From NCBI GenBank assembly GCA_964427535.1, contig CAYRVF010000005.1, forward strand, positions 10,668-74,667: a DNA stretch of 64,000 nt, written 5' to 3'. Under the pieces are notes generated by a model. The model saw only the letters and a list, made by a program, of their open reading frames with translations, did no database searches and was not told the origin of the DNA. Both the position numbers and the translations under genes were made by a program. Of the stretch, positions 1 through 8,269 are shown in pieces (positions within the stretch are counted from its first letter, which is position 1; every line of letters starts with the position of its first letter). The DNA is from CAYRVF01 sp964427535. GTDB lineage: Bacteria > Chloroflexota > Ktedonobacteria > Ktedonobacterales > JADMIN01.

Positions 1-260
1 TCTTCGAGCGATTCGTTCGGTTTCACGAATCCACCGGGAATGGCCCACATGCCCTCGAACGGCCAGTGACGGCGCTTCACCAACAGCACCTGCAGCCGGC
101 GGTTCCGCACTGTCAGAATGACGACGTCCACGGTGACGGAGGGTCGCTCGTAGTGGCTCGCGTCGTACGCCTGCCGGTCCGCCTGTGCCTGCTCGGAGGT
201 GTCGACCGCGCCAGGGATCGGAGCCAGCGCATCCTCGGATGTATTGGCGTTCGCTGCCAC
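1..260 (-). CDS. NUDIX hydrolase, N-terminal part (cut by window start)
   Basis: The reverse strand reads VTVDVVILTVRNRRLQVLLV, then KRRHWPFEGMWAIPGGFVKP and NESLE. This is the opening beta-strands and the first half of a NUDIX box (GGFVKPNESLEE type) as seen in ADP-ribose pyrophosphatase-like and NrtR-like proteins. The rest lies outside the window, so the substrate cannot be judged and a C-terminal regulator domain cannot be excluded. I place the start at the GTG ending at 260 because AGGAG lies seven bases before it. No ATG upstream continues the frame convincingly. The first 40 or so residues are low-complexity and probably a flexible N-terminus. It is transcribed divergently from upp. 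Confidence 0.8.
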   Translation of the reverse strand, partial: MAANANTSEDALAPIPGAVDTSEQAQADRQAYDASHYERPSVTVDVVILTVRNRRLQVLLVKRRHWPFEGMWAIPGGFVKPNESLE

Positions 261-417
261 TCTGGTCGCTCCTGACTGCTCTCGGCACGCCCGCACAGAT
301 GCGGCGTTCGTGAACGTCTGTTCAGAATATAGCGTATGCCCCGCTTCCTTCCCTGTCAACCCAGGCCCCATCTCCGTTGGCACCACCTCCCGCGGGGGGC
401 CTCGTCATCGGGACTGC

Positions 418-446
418 TTGACCTACTCGAAGTGGTGTGGCACACT
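418..446 (+). promoter_or_regulatory. possible promoter for upp
   Basis: TTGACC at 418-423 and CACACT at 441-446 are separated by 17 bp, upstream of the upp start. The -10 element is weak, so this is only a candidate. Confidence 0.3.
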
Positions 447-517
447 ATCGCATGGCCCAGGTCCGGACAGCGGAGTAACGGACACCAGCTCAAACGCGAA
501 GCCAGAGAGGTATACAC

Positions 518-1219
518 GTGGAGGACTCCCGAGCGCAGCTCGAGTTTCCCATGCGGGGCGTGGCTCAGCCGTCACGCGCCGAGGCGCTTCAGTTGCCAGA
601 CGTGCATCTCTCGCGGCATCCGGTGGTGGCCGAGAAGATGACGAAGCTGCGCGACAAGCGGACGGCTCCGCCGGAGTTCTACCGGCTGGTACGCGAGCTA
701 GGCACATTGCTCGCATACGAAGCCACTGCGGACCTGCACGTCGAGCCGGTGGAGGTGGATACACCGCTAGAGCATATGACGGGCACGCGGCTGGCAGGTG
801 GTGTGGGCATCGTACCGATCTTGCGCGCCGGGCTGGGGCTGGCCGAGGGCTTCCGCCAGGTGCTGCCAGACGCGCCTATCTGGCATCTGGGCCTGCGGCG
901 AAACGAGCGGACGCTAGAGCCGATTGAATACTACAATCAGCTGGCGCGCGCGTCGAATTTGCAGGTATCGTTCACGGTAGACCCGATGCTCGCGACCGGC
1001 GGCTCGGCCATCGACGCGCTCAACATTCTGGAGCGCTACGGCGTGCCACGGCTGCGCTACGTCGCGCTGATCGCCGCACCGTACGGGCTGATGAAGCTGC
1101 GCGAGGCGCACCCTGAGGTGCCAGTCTACATCGCCGCGCTCGACGAGCGGCTGGACGACCGCGGCTATATCTGTCCAGGACTCGGCGACGCGGGCGACCG
1201 GCAATTTGGCACCCTCTAG
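518..1219 (+). CDS. upp: Uracil phosphoribosyltransferase
   Basis: Cytosolic pyrimidine-salvage enzyme that makes UMP from uracil and PRPP. The 233-aa product shows the family landmarks: LSRHPVVAEKMTKLRDKRT near the N-terminus, the conserved GIVPILRAGLG segment, the PRPP-binding loop DPMLATGGSA, and the C-terminal uracil-binding signature PGLGDAGDRQFGT. The GTG start at 518 follows an AGAGAGG ribosome site and adds about 20 residues compared with typical 208-210-aa family members. An internal ATG at 551 would give the usual length, so the start is uncertain while the identity is not. A small membrane-protein gene follows 44 bp downstream in the same direction. Confidence 0.95.
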   Translation: MEDSRAQLEFPMRGVAQPSRAEALQLPDVHLSRHPVVAEKMTKLRDKRTAPPEFYRLVRELGTLLAYEATADLHVEPVEVDTPLEHMTGTRLAGGVGIVPILRAGLGLAEGFRQVLPDAPIWHLGLRRNERTLEPIEYYNQLARASNLQVSFTVDPMLATGGSAIDALNILERYGVPRLRYVALIAAPYGLMKLREAHPEVPVYIAALDERLDDRGYICPGLGDAGDRQFGTL

Positions 1220-1263
1220 ATCCGCCGCTGATCCACAAGGGCGGAGAGGAAGCAGAGATACCC

Positions 1264-1803
1264 TTGTCTGACGACATGCTGCCGCCAGAATCTGATGGCG
1301 ACACTGGTTCACCCGAGGCCGAGCATCCCCCACTGACCCGTGCCGAGCGCGAGGCGCTGCGGCGTGGGCAGACTGAGGACCCCTACGAGGGCGCGGTGCC
1401 GCCCGGCTACGACTGGCCGACGCATGGAGGCTACCTGGGATGCCTCATGGGCCTCGTGTCATCGTGCCTGGTGGCGGGCTTCCTGGTGTCCACGGTGTTC
1501 GCCGTGCTCGCCCAGACGAACGGCGTCGCGCGGCCGCTCTACGCGCTTGTCGCCGTCGTCATCTTTCTGGCGTGCGCGATTGGCCTGGGGCGGCTCGGTT
1601 GGGTACTTGGCAGGCGCTTCTACCGCGAATATCCGCAGCGGCGCGCCGTCGTCTGGGGCGAAGACGATGTCGAGGATGATGTGCCACAGGCCGACGTCGA
1701 AGCGGGCGCCGCGGACGATACAACTCACGGCGGCGAGAACCCAGACGGACCCTCGGGACTCCACGCCAGCACGTCCGCGGATGTGACATCCGACCAGGCA
1801 TAA
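1264..1803 (+). CDS. Small two-helix membrane protein of unknown function
   Basis: This 179-aa product is not recognised. It has an acidic N-terminal arm of about 55 residues, two hydrophobic segments (roughly residues 59-85 and 91-117) joined by a short loop, and a strongly acidic, Gly/Asp/Ser-rich C-terminal tail. Both soluble ends are probably on the same side of the membrane. The start is a TTG after GGAGAGGAAG; an ATG four codons downstream is an alternative. It probably shares a transcript with upp, and it converges on the MarR gene. Confidence 0.7.
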   Translation: MSDDMLPPESDGDTGSPEAEHPPLTRAEREALRRGQTEDPYEGAVPPGYDWPTHGGYLGCLMGLVSSCLVAGFLVSTVFAVLAQTNGVARPLYALVAVVIFLACAIGLGRLGWVLGRRFYREYPQRRAVVWGEDDVEDDVPQADVEAGAADDTTHGGENPDGPSGLHASTSADVTSDQA

Positions 1804-1864
1804 CGCCTCGTGGCGGGCGGCTGCGCGTGCCTGTCGTGTTAGGATGCGAGAGGGTCGCGCCTGT

Positions 1865-2335
1865 TTAGCGGACGCCGATGAGCGATTCACGCATCGTCAG
1901 CAACTCGCGGCGGTGTTGCGATGAGAGCCGCTGGAGCTTGTGTTCGCCTTCCGGCGTCAGATAGATGAACACCTGCCTGCGATCCTGCGAGCCTTGTTCG
2001 CGGCGCACGAGGCCGAGCGCTTCCGTCCGGTCGATCAGCCCGACGACGCTATGCTGGCGCATCTGCAGCCGGTGCGCCAGCTCCGACACCGTGGCATAGT
2101 CGCGCTGCGGGAAGCCTTTGACGGCGAGGATAAGCTGATGTTGCTGCGGCGTAATCCCCTCGCGCCGTGCCGCCTGCTCGCTGAAGCGCAGAAAGCGTCG
2201 TATGGTATAGCGGAACTCCGCAATGGATTCAAACTCCGCTTTGCTTATCAGTTCACTCTGTTTCATATCGGTCCTGGCCTCCGGAGATCCGAGCGGCGCG
2301 CCTTCCCCGGCAGGGCGCTTGTTCGATTCAGTCAT
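1865..2335 (-). CDS. MarR-family transcriptional regulator
   Basis: A 156-aa winged-helix protein. After a 25-residue tail it has the MarR dimer helix (FRYTIRRFLRFSEQAARREG), the recognition-helix region VSELAHRLQMRQHSVVGLID and the wing motif RREQGSQDRRQVFIYLTPEG, where the Asp-Arg-Arg is diagnostic. MarR proteins bind as dimers to short palindromes and usually answer phenolic or oxidative ligands; the ligand here is unknown. The start at 2335 has GAGAGGG upstream; Met at 2263 is an alternative. It lies 56 bp downstream of the zinc-ribbon gene on the same strand, so the two may be cotranscribed. Confidence 0.9.
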   Translation of the reverse strand: MTESNKRPAGEGAPLGSPEARTDMKQSELISKAEFESIAEFRYTIRRFLRFSEQAARREGITPQQHQLILAVKGFPQRDYATVSELAHRLQMRQHSVVGLIDRTEALGLVRREQGSQDRRQVFIYLTPEGEHKLQRLSSQHRRELLTMRESLIGVR

Positions 2336-2374
2336 GCGTCCGGACCCTCTCGCGGCGTGTGGGTGTCGCTACGT

Positions 2375-2430
2375 TGAAGTCAACGCGAGAATTACCGCGG
2401 CTGTGAAGTCAATGCGAGAATTACCGCGAC
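2375..2430. repeat. Imperfect tandem 29-bp duplication
   Basis: Two copies of TGAAGTCAA(C/T)GCGAGAATTACCGCG begin at 2375 and 2404. On the minus strand they cover the last codons of the zinc-ribbon gene. The second, out-of-frame copy sits after its stop and would repeat the C-terminal residues ILALTS. Confidence 0.85.
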
Positions 2431-3027
2431 TGATGCGCTCGCGATGCTGCCGGCCAGGCACACGATGCCGAACACAATGCGCGTCGAGCGCGAACCGTCG
2501 GTTCTCGTGGCGGCCCCACCGGGCCGCGACGGATAGGCCGCTGGCGAATACGCTGGGCCCGCCTGAGAGCGCAACCCGCCGCGCGGGTATCCCCCTACCG
2601 GAACATCCGGTATGGCCTCGGTGAGCGCGTTCGCTTCCTCGGTGTGCCAGCCGGAGTCGATTCCCACGTGATATCTGCTGGAGTCGGCTGGTGTCTGGCG
2701 GGTTGGAGCCTCGAATGGCGCCTGAGTCGTGGGTCGCGTGGGCGCTCCACATTGGCCGCAGAATGCCGCACCGGTGTCGAGTCGTGCCCCACAGTTGCCA
2801 CAGTAGCGCGTATCCGAGGGCGCACCAAACGAAGTGGCCGTGCCCGTCCGGGTGCCGCTGGTGCCACTCGTCGGCGCGGGCGAATCTGGTGGCACGTCTG
2901 CCGCGCGAGTCTCGCCAAGCGACGGAGAACTCTCGAATGCGCGCGCCGCCGTGGATTGCCTCCATCCACATGTCTGGCACGTGCCCTGCGCGTCGATATT
3001 CTCCGCGCCGCAGCGTTCACATGTCAT
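2392..3027 (-). CDS. Double zinc-ribbon, single-pass membrane protein
   Basis: A 211-aa protein with two treble-clef-like zinc ribbons. The first is at the extreme N-terminus (CERCGAENIDAQGTCQTCGW, residues 3-22) and the second near residues 75-95 (CGNCGARLDTGAAFCGQCG). About 75 Pro/Thr/Ser-rich residues follow, then one C-terminal hydrophobic helix (IVFGIVCLAGSIASASVAVI) ending in a short basic tail. Proteins of this build are usually tail-anchored with cytosolic ribbons; the function is unknown. I chose the ATG at 3027 because GGGAGAG precedes it and the first ribbon begins at once. The last codons lie inside a tandem duplication. Confidence 0.8.
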   Translation of the reverse strand: MTCERCGAENIDAQGTCQTCGWRQSTAARAFESSPSLGETRAADVPPDSPAPTSGTSGTRTGTATSFGAPSDTRYCGNCGARLDTGAAFCGQCGAPTRPTTQAPFEAPTRQTPADSSRYHVGIDSGWHTEEANALTEAIPDVPVGGYPRGGLRSQAGPAYSPAAYPSRPGGAATRTDGSRSTRIVFGIVCLAGSIASASVAVILALTSQPR

Positions 3028-3088
3028 CAACACTCTCCCTCGCGCTCCCCCGAATGGGACGTGCCCCATGAATGCGCCTTTGGATCGC

Positions 3089-3117
3089 AGTATAGTGCGT
3101 ATGTGCCCGCATCGCAA
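3089..3117 (-). promoter_or_regulatory. Sigma-70 promoter for the zinc-ribbon gene
   Basis: On the minus strand TTGCGA (3117-3112) is followed after 17 bp by TATACT (3094-3089), about 60 bp upstream of the ATG at 3027. The remaining intergenic DNA up to 3372 shows no gene that I would support. Confidence 0.65.
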
Positions 3118-3372
3118 CGCACCCGCCGCTCTTCTCTGGCCGGTCTGTCTGCACGTTCTGCGCCACTTGAGGAAACGGGAGTCAGCTTCGTTGTCACGGA
3201 ACACGCCTGTCGTGCGTACAAGGATGTGTGGGCGCGCGCTCTGCCAGGTGTCGGGTGTGTACTTGTGCCAGGCGGAGGCTGTCGGGCGGCTGACACTCCA
3301 TTTTGGCCCGACGCATGCGTAAGGCTGAGTAGATCGCCGGCCCTATGGTGTGAGCGAGTAAGGAGCGCCGCC

Positions 3373-4575
3373 GTGTCGCATATGCCGGGCCCACAGGACG
3401 ACTGGGCAGCGTGGGACAGCACCACACAACCGTTGCATCCGCGGGGAGCACCCCGGCGGCCGGGCTTGCCGCCGCTTCCGCAGAGCCAGCAGAGAAGCGT
3501 GGACATGCTGGCGCGACCCCCGTACACGCCAGAAGTGCCGCCACGGCTGGGACGCACCGGCGGGCCAGCCGCGCCCAAACGACGGAAGGGGCGCGCGCTG
3601 GGTATCGTTCTGCTGGTGGTCCTGTTGCTTGCGCTGTTTGGTGGCGTGGCGCTCGCCCATCGTGCCTATGACTTCGGCACGGCGATCTCGAATCAGGGGC
3701 CGTTTACGACACAAACAGGCTTCATGAGCGGCGTCGACCGGATGAACGTGCTCGTGATGGGCTACGGCGGCGCTGGACACGACGGCGCGGACCTGACCGA
3801 CAGCATGATGGTGATCAGTGTCGTGCCGAGCTCGGGCGCGACCACGATGATCTCGGTGCCGCGTGACCTCTGGGTGCAGGTACCGCCAAACTCCGGGCAG
3901 TATGCCAAGCTGAATACCGCCTTTCAGGACGGTGTGCAGAATGGCTACAGTGGCCTCTCCGCGGGCAGACTGGCTGGCGGGGCCGAGGCGGCACAGAAGG
4001 TCAGTGACGTGTTGGGCATTCCCGTTACGTCGTGGGTCACGCTCGACTTCCAGGGCTTCCGCTCGCTCGTCGATGCGCTCGGTGGTGTCGACATCAACGT
4101 GCCGACGGCGTTTACCGCGAACTACCCGAAGAACGACAACCCGCAGATTGACGCCGGATGGAAGACTATTCAGTTCAAGACCGGCCTGCAGCACATGGAC
4201 GGCGAGCGGGCCATCGAGTACGCGCGCGCCCGCTACGTGCTTACTCCTGCCAGCGAGGGCAGCGATTTCGCGCGGTCGGTGCGTCAGCAGATTCTCGTCA
4301 AGGCGATCCTGAGCCGCGCTCGGCAGGTAAGCGCGTGGCCGTCGCTGCTCAACGCGACAACCGCGCTGCAGCAAGCCATTTTCACGAACCTCTCGCTGGC
4401 CGACCTGGCGCTCTTCGCCGAGAAGATGGACTTCTCCCACGCCGAGCGGATCGGCCTCTCGAACGACAACGTGCTCACCGGTGCGCAGTCGAGCGATGGG
4501 CAGGCGATTTTGCTGCCACAGAACGGCAACTGGGATGCCATCAAGCAGTACGTGGCGGCGCACCTGAAGGGCTGA
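3373..4575 (+). CDS. LytR-CpsA-Psr (LCP) family cell-envelope protein
   Basis: LCP proteins transfer undecaprenyl-linked glycopolymers to the cell wall or related acceptors at the outer face of the membrane. This 400-aa product has a Pro-rich cytoplasmic tail (about 1-70), one membrane helix (about 75-97) and an extracytoplasmic LCP domain. The domain contains TDSMMVISVVPSSG, the phosphate-binding SVPRDLWVQVP, AKLNTAF and the C-terminal RAIEYARARY segment. Active-site Asp and Arg residues are therefore present. The GTG start at 3373 is chosen because AAGGAG sits seven bases before it; the frame is open far upstream but without family similarity. It stands alone, followed by hemL in the same direction. 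Confidence 0.9.
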   Translation: MSHMPGPQDDWAAWDSTTQPLHPRGAPRRPGLPPLPQSQQRSVDMLARPPYTPEVPPRLGRTGGPAAPKRRKGRALGIVLLVVLLLALFGGVALAHRAYDFGTAISNQGPFTTQTGFMSGVDRMNVLVMGYGGAGHDGADLTDSMMVISVVPSSGATTMISVPRDLWVQVPPNSGQYAKLNTAFQDGVQNGYSGLSAGRLAGGAEAAQKVSDVLGIPVTSWVTLDFQGFRSLVDALGGVDINVPTAFTANYPKNDNPQIDAGWKTIQFKTGLQHMDGERAIEYARARYVLTPASEGSDFARSVRQQILVKAILSRARQVSAWPSLLNATTALQQAIFTNLSLADLALFAEKMDFSHAERIGLSNDNVLTGAQSSDGQAILLPQNGNWDAIKQYVAAHLKG

Positions 4576-4734
4576 GTCGCTGACTAATCGCCGCATCGCG
4601 CCCGGCGTTGGGGCTACAGTTCGGGCTACAATGATCACGAGTCTTTGGCTTGCGTGGCGCTTCAGAGGCGGCTGTGTGTCCGCACCCGCGTCGCCTGGCG
4701 TGTGCGAGCCCTAACGGTGAGGATTGTAGCCAGC

Positions 4735-6033
4735 ATGCAGACGCAGCACTCGCGAGCGCTCTTCGAGCGCGCCCGTCAGATTATCCCCGGCGGCGTGAAT
4801 AGTCCCGTGCGTGCCTTTCGCGCGGTCGGCGGCCAGCCGCTGTTTATCTCGCACGGCCAGGGGGCACACCTCTTCGACGTGGACGGCAACGAGTTCATCG
4901 ACTATGTTGGTTCGTGGGGGCCGCTGATCCTCGGTCACGCGCACCCGCAGGTGGTAGAGGCCGTCACGCGCGCGGCCCAGCAGGGTACCAGCTTCGGTGC
5001 GCCCACCGAGGCCGAGGTGCGGCTGGCGGAGCTGGTCATCGAGGCAGTGCCGAGCATTGAGATGGTGCGTTTCGTCAACTCCGGGACGGAAGCTACCATG
5101 AGCGCGCTGCGTGTGGCCCGGGCGTTCACGCGGCGCAGCAAGATCGTGAAGTTTGCCGGTGGCTATCATGGCCACGCCGATATGCTGCTCGTCGCTGCGG
5201 GCTCTGGTGCATTGACCCTCGGCACGCCCGATAGCCCCGGTGTGCCGCCAGGCGCCGCCGCCGAGACGCTCGTCGCGACCTACAACGACGTCGATTCCGT
5301 CCGCGCGATGTTCGAGCGCTTCCCCGACGAGATCGCAGCCGTGATCGTCGAGCCGGTCGCCGGGAACATGGGCTGTGTGCCACCTGAGCCGGGCTTTCTG
5401 GAGGGGCTGCGCGAGGTGACGCGCTCGAATGGCGCGCTGCTCATCTTCGACGAGGTGATGACGGGCTTCCGCGTGGCATACGGGGGCGCCCAGACCCGCT
5501 ACGGCATCACGCCGGACATGACCTGCCTCGGCAAAATCGTCGGCGGTGGGTTGCCCGCCGCGGCGTATGGGGGGCGGCGCGACATCCTCTCGCTGGTGGC
5601 GCCAGCCGGGCCGGTATATCAGGCGGGCACGCTCTCGGGCAATCCGCTCGCGACAGCCGCGGGCATCACCCAGCTCGAGCTGTTGCGACAGCCGGGAATC
5701 TACGAGCAGCTCGAAGAGCGCTCGGCGGCACTGGAGCGCGGACTGCGCGAGGCAGCGGAGGCAGTGGGCGTCGCGATCTTCCAGACGCGCGTTGGCTCGA
5801 TGTTCTGCACGTTCTTCACGGCTGGGCCGGTGCGCGATGAGACGAGCGCGAAATCGTCGGATACGCGCGCGTTCGCGACGTATTTCAGCACGATGCTGGA
5901 GCGCGGCGTGTACCTGGCGCCATCGCAGTTTGAGGCGGGCTTCCTCTCACTAAGCCATACCGAGGAGGATGTGCGGCGGACGGTGGATGCCGCGCGCGAG
6001 GCTTTCCGTGCGGTCGCCGAACAGCGGGGCTAG
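4735..6033 (+). CDS. hemL: Glutamate-1-semialdehyde 2,1-aminomutase
   Basis: PLP enzyme that converts glutamate-1-semialdehyde to 5-aminolevulinate in the C5 route to haem and other tetrapyrroles. The 432-aa length fits the family. It carries IIPGGVNSPVRAF at the N-terminus, FVNSGTEATMSALRVAR, GGYHGHADMLL, the cofactor Asp in LLIFDEVMTGFR, and the Schiff-base lysine in CLGKIVGGGLPAAAYGG. The ATG at 4735 matches the family N-terminus; GTGAGG lies about 12 bases upstream. A TACAAT box at 4627-4632 may be a -10 element. No other haem genes are nearby. Confidence 0.96.
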   Translation: MQTQHSRALFERARQIIPGGVNSPVRAFRAVGGQPLFISHGQGAHLFDVDGNEFIDYVGSWGPLILGHAHPQVVEAVTRAAQQGTSFGAPTEAEVRLAELVIEAVPSIEMVRFVNSGTEATMSALRVARAFTRRSKIVKFAGGYHGHADMLLVAAGSGALTLGTPDSPGVPPGAAAETLVATYNDVDSVRAMFERFPDEIAAVIVEPVAGNMGCVPPEPGFLEGLREVTRSNGALLIFDEVMTGFRVAYGGAQTRYGITPDMTCLGKIVGGGLPAAAYGGRRDILSLVAPAGPVYQAGTLSGNPLATAAGITQLELLRQPGIYEQLEERSAALERGLREAAEAVGVAIFQTRVGSMFCTFFTAGPVRDETSAKSSDTRAFATYFSTMLERGVYLAPSQFEAGFLSLSHTEEDVRRTVDAAREAFRAVAEQRG

Positions 6034-6167
6034 CTGACTGGTGATATCCCCGTAGGGATGCCGGTCACATCCTTGTGTTGGCGCATCCTGCGCCTATCTC
6101 GCCTCTTCGCTTGCTCTCCTACACTCCGGCATCCCTCGATCACGACAGGCATTGGCGTTTGAACAAA

Positions 6168-6192
6168 TGGGCCGCCGCGTCCCTGCGGCCCA
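6168..6192 (-). terminator. Terminator of the small-peptide operon
   Basis: TGGGCCGC and GCGGCCCA form a perfect 8-bp stem around a 9-nt loop. Read on the minus strand it is followed by ATTTGTTC, and it lies 45 bp beyond the stop of the 72-aa peptide gene. Confidence 0.6.
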
Positions 6193-6236
6193 TCGCATCC
6201 TTACTCGTGTTGTCTGTGCAAGTACTCCAGATAGAG

Positions 6237-6455
6237 TCAGGCGGCGAACGTCTTCCAGCGGTGGCTGGAGAGCCTGCGCAACTGGACCGTGAGCTGGTCG
6301 AGCGTTTCGACCCGCACTGAGTCGAGGGCGTCCATCTCGTCCCAGCTCAGCCCGTAGTCGAAGAGCGTTCCGGCCGGGTCGGCGAGCAGCCTCGCCCGGA
6401 ACTGGCGCTCGACGACGGCGCGTGTGATGGCTTCCTCCCAGTGATCGCGCGGCAT
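6237..6455 (-). CDS. NHLP-clan (Os1348-like) leader-type peptide, putative RiPP precursor
   Basis: A 72-aa product whose middle (RARLLADPAGTLFDYGLSWD) matches the pattern of nitrile-hydratase-like leader peptides: an aliphatic pair, DP, a helix and a Gly-Leu turn. Members of this clan serve as leader regions of RiPP precursors, and short versions such as Os1348 were named from Chloroflexi. The tail after the helix (QLRRLSSHRWKTFAA) is short and lacks Cys, so the nature of any core is open. It could instead be a stand-alone leader-like protein. The ATG at 6455 has GGGGAAGGA five to six bases upstream. It is the second gene of a two-gene minus-strand unit, 76 bp after the GIGGPGSM-repeat peptide. 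Confidence 0.7.
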   Translation of the reverse strand: MPRDHWEEAITRAVVERQFRARLLADPAGTLFDYGLSWDEMDALDSVRVETLDQLTVQLRRLSSHRWKTFAA

Positions 6456-6531
6456 CTGTATCCTTCCCCTACTGCGCTCTAGTCTCCTCTTAGACGCCCG
6501 CGTCTTTCCGCTATGCTCGAGCGTGCCGCCC

Positions 6532-6831
6532 TTACATCGAGCCGGGGCCACCGATGCCGCTGGAGGGCTGCGCTGACACCGACGCAACTGCTCTCGAGGT
6601 GCCCATCGAGCCGGGGCCACCGATGCCGCTCGCGATCCTCGTAGAACTCATCGAGCCGGGGCCGCCGATGCCGCCGGCGATGATGCTAGGACCCGCTACC
6701 CCGGAGACACCGATGGCGGCAGCGCCCGCGCCGAGCGAGGCGGCGAGCGTGAGTGAGAGGACCACACGCTTCACCCGACCTGGGATTGAGTTGACAGTCA
6801 TGTTCGAGGACGTTGTATGCGGTGTGGTCAT
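6532..6831 (-). CDS. Small secreted-type peptide with three GIGGPGSM repeats
   Basis: This 99-aa product is not recognised. It has a polar N-terminus, a basic patch (GRVKRVV) and a hydrophobic Ala/Gly-rich stretch (about 22-47) that looks like a signal peptide or membrane helix. The tail carries the octapeptide GIGGPGSM three times, at residues 54-61, 69-76 and 92-99, the last ending the protein. Linkers are Ser/Thr-rich with Arg. The ATG at 6831 follows AAAGGAG by seven bases. Exact modular repeats plus a neighbouring NHLP-type peptide suggest a multi-copy RiPP precursor or a short repetitive surface peptide; neither is proven. Residue composition is unlike its neighbours. Confidence 0.65.
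   Translation of the reverse strand: MTTPHTTSSNMTVNSIPGRVKRVVLSLTLAASLGAGAAAIGVSGVAGPSIIAGGIGGPGSMSSTRIASGIGGPGSMGTSRAVASVSAQPSSGIGGPGSM
6535..6675. repeat. Three 27-bp in-frame repeats encoding GIGGPGSM
   Basis: Copies at 6535-6561, 6604-6630 and 6649-6675 share CATCGAGCCGGGGCC(A/G)CCGA and the following bases. Spacers of 42 and 18 bp are multiples of three, which preserves the reading frame on the minus strand. Confidence 0.85.
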
Positions 6832-7405
6832 CTTTCGCTCCTTTAGCTCGTCACAGGGAGGTGCGTGTCCCACGTTGGCGCGGGTGCCCGTTCACTGTGG
6901 ACAGCATATACGGGCTGTGTCCGCACCACGTCCGCACTTTCTCGCCAGCACGCAGGAAAGTGTGCACACGTTATGCAGACATGGCCAGTGCACGGGCATT
7001 CCGAGCGGCATTACCTATGTCTCTGGGTTGGAAGATGTCATACCGAGACCGGTGACGTCCACGCCGCGTGCGGTTGGTAATGGCCCGCCATCTGCCGCCA
7101 TGGGTGAGGCAACCCAGTGCGGCACACATTGTGCGTCTCAGCAACATGCCAGAGCGCGTGCGATTGTCTCTGGAGCCCACTCTGCTGCAATTCGACTGTG
7201 ACAAGCACACCAATACTCGGTCAGGCAAGCCCTAGTGGCAAGCGACATGTTCCATCACGTGTGTATTATGTTGTATAACTGACCCACTGGCCCTTACAGG
7301 AGTCTCCATAGTAGGATCACGCCGGTCGCATGGCACATCATCGCGCAGATGCGATGGCCCGCGCATAGCACCGATCGTCTGCGCTACGAGAGGCAAGGAG
7401 AGGCT
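6832..7405. other. Divergent intergenic region
   Basis: About 570 bp between the minus-strand peptide operon and the plus-strand response regulator. I see no convincing coding frame. A TATAAC box near 7274 could be a -10 element for the regulator, but no good -35 pairs with it. The region must hold the promoters of both units and is where a regulator of the peptide genes would bind. Confidence 0.6.
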
Positions 7406-8080
7406 ATGGAAGCACGCGATCCGAAAACGTCAAGGCCAGTGCGTGTGGTTGTGGTGGACGATGAGCTGCTTGTCCGCGAAGGCATTGTATCGCTGCTCCA
7501 GTCTGATCCCCGCATCGCGATCGCCGGAACTGGCTCTAACGGTCAGGAGGCGATTGAGCTGGCGAGCGAGCTGCAACCAGATGTCGTTCTCACCGACGTT
7601 CGTATGCCGCAGAAAAATGGCATCGACGTGGTCCGCGAGATCAAAGCGCGGTGGCCGGCGATCCGAGTCGCGCTTCTCACCTCATTCAACCAGGACGGAT
7701 ACGTGCTCGAGGGGCTCTCAGCAGGCGCGGACGGGTATTTGATGAAGGGCGCGGCGCCCTCCGCGTTGATCTCTGGCATCATCTCAATCGCCGCCGGCCA
7801 GCAGGTCATCGAGCAGGGCATCGGGCGGCGGGTCGCGGAACTGATGAGAATCAAGAGTCCCGATCGTGCTCGCGCCTACGATGGATTGACCCCTCGTGAG
7901 TTAGAGATGCTCACTCTGCTCGTACATGGTCGAGGCGTGAAAGACATTGCCCAAGAGCTGTGCATCAGCGAGCGGACTGCCCGCAATCATCTCAGCAACA
8001 TCTACCATAAGCTGAGAGTGTTTGACCGCTCACAAGCAGTGGTGTACGCCATCAGAAAGGGTCTCGTCACGGCAGACTAG
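7406..8080 (+). CDS. NarL/LuxR-type response regulator
   Basis: A 224-aa two-domain cytosolic regulator. The receiver has the acidic pair in VVVVDDELLVREG, the phospho-acceptor Asp in VVLTDVRMPQKNG, the switch Thr/Ser in ALLTSFNQ and the Lys in YLMKGA. The C-terminal LuxR helix-turn-helix reads LTPRELEMLTLLVHGRGVKD, IAQELCISERTARNHLSNIY and HKL. The ATG at 7406 is preceded by AAGGAG. A histidine kinase gene follows 189 bp downstream in the same direction, so the two form a likely signalling pair. Peptide genes lie on both sides, making it a candidate controller of one or both. Confidence 0.92.
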   Translation: MEARDPKTSRPVRVVVVDDELLVREGIVSLLQSDPRIAIAGTGSNGQEAIELASELQPDVVLTDVRMPQKNGIDVVREIKARWPAIRVALLTSFNQDGYVLEGLSAGADGYLMKGAAPSALISGIISIAAGQQVIEQGIGRRVAELMRIKSPDRARAYDGLTPRELEMLTLLVHGRGVKDIAQELCISERTARNHLSNIYHKLRVFDRSQAVVYAIRKGLVTAD

Positions 8081-8269
8081 GGCTGTGCACGGTGTTGACG
8101 AGATTGCTGTAATGCGGCTGGCGTCCCTTCAGGCCCACCTGAGTGACAGTTCAGAGAATGCGGAAACTTTCCATAGCGGGCGACTGGAGACCATAACTCC
8201 ACAGACGCAGCGTCGCGTTCAATGCCCGCCTCAACCCGCAGTGCGATTCGCGGCGAAAGGATCCTGATC

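Noticed and set aside
3343..4638. 431-codon minus-strand frame opposite the LCP gene
   Set aside because: It is the antisense shadow of a gene with clear LCP motifs and shows no family features of its own.
4621..4640. Promoter for hemL from the TACAAT at 4627-4632
   Set aside because: No acceptable -35 lies 16-18 bp upstream, so it is mentioned only as a possible -10 in the gene entry.
6535..6675. Three near-identical 27-bp repeats resembling a short CRISPR array
   Set aside because: Spacers are 42 and 18 bp, multiples of three, and the repeats are in frame within a peptide gene with a good ribosome site. No cas gene is present.
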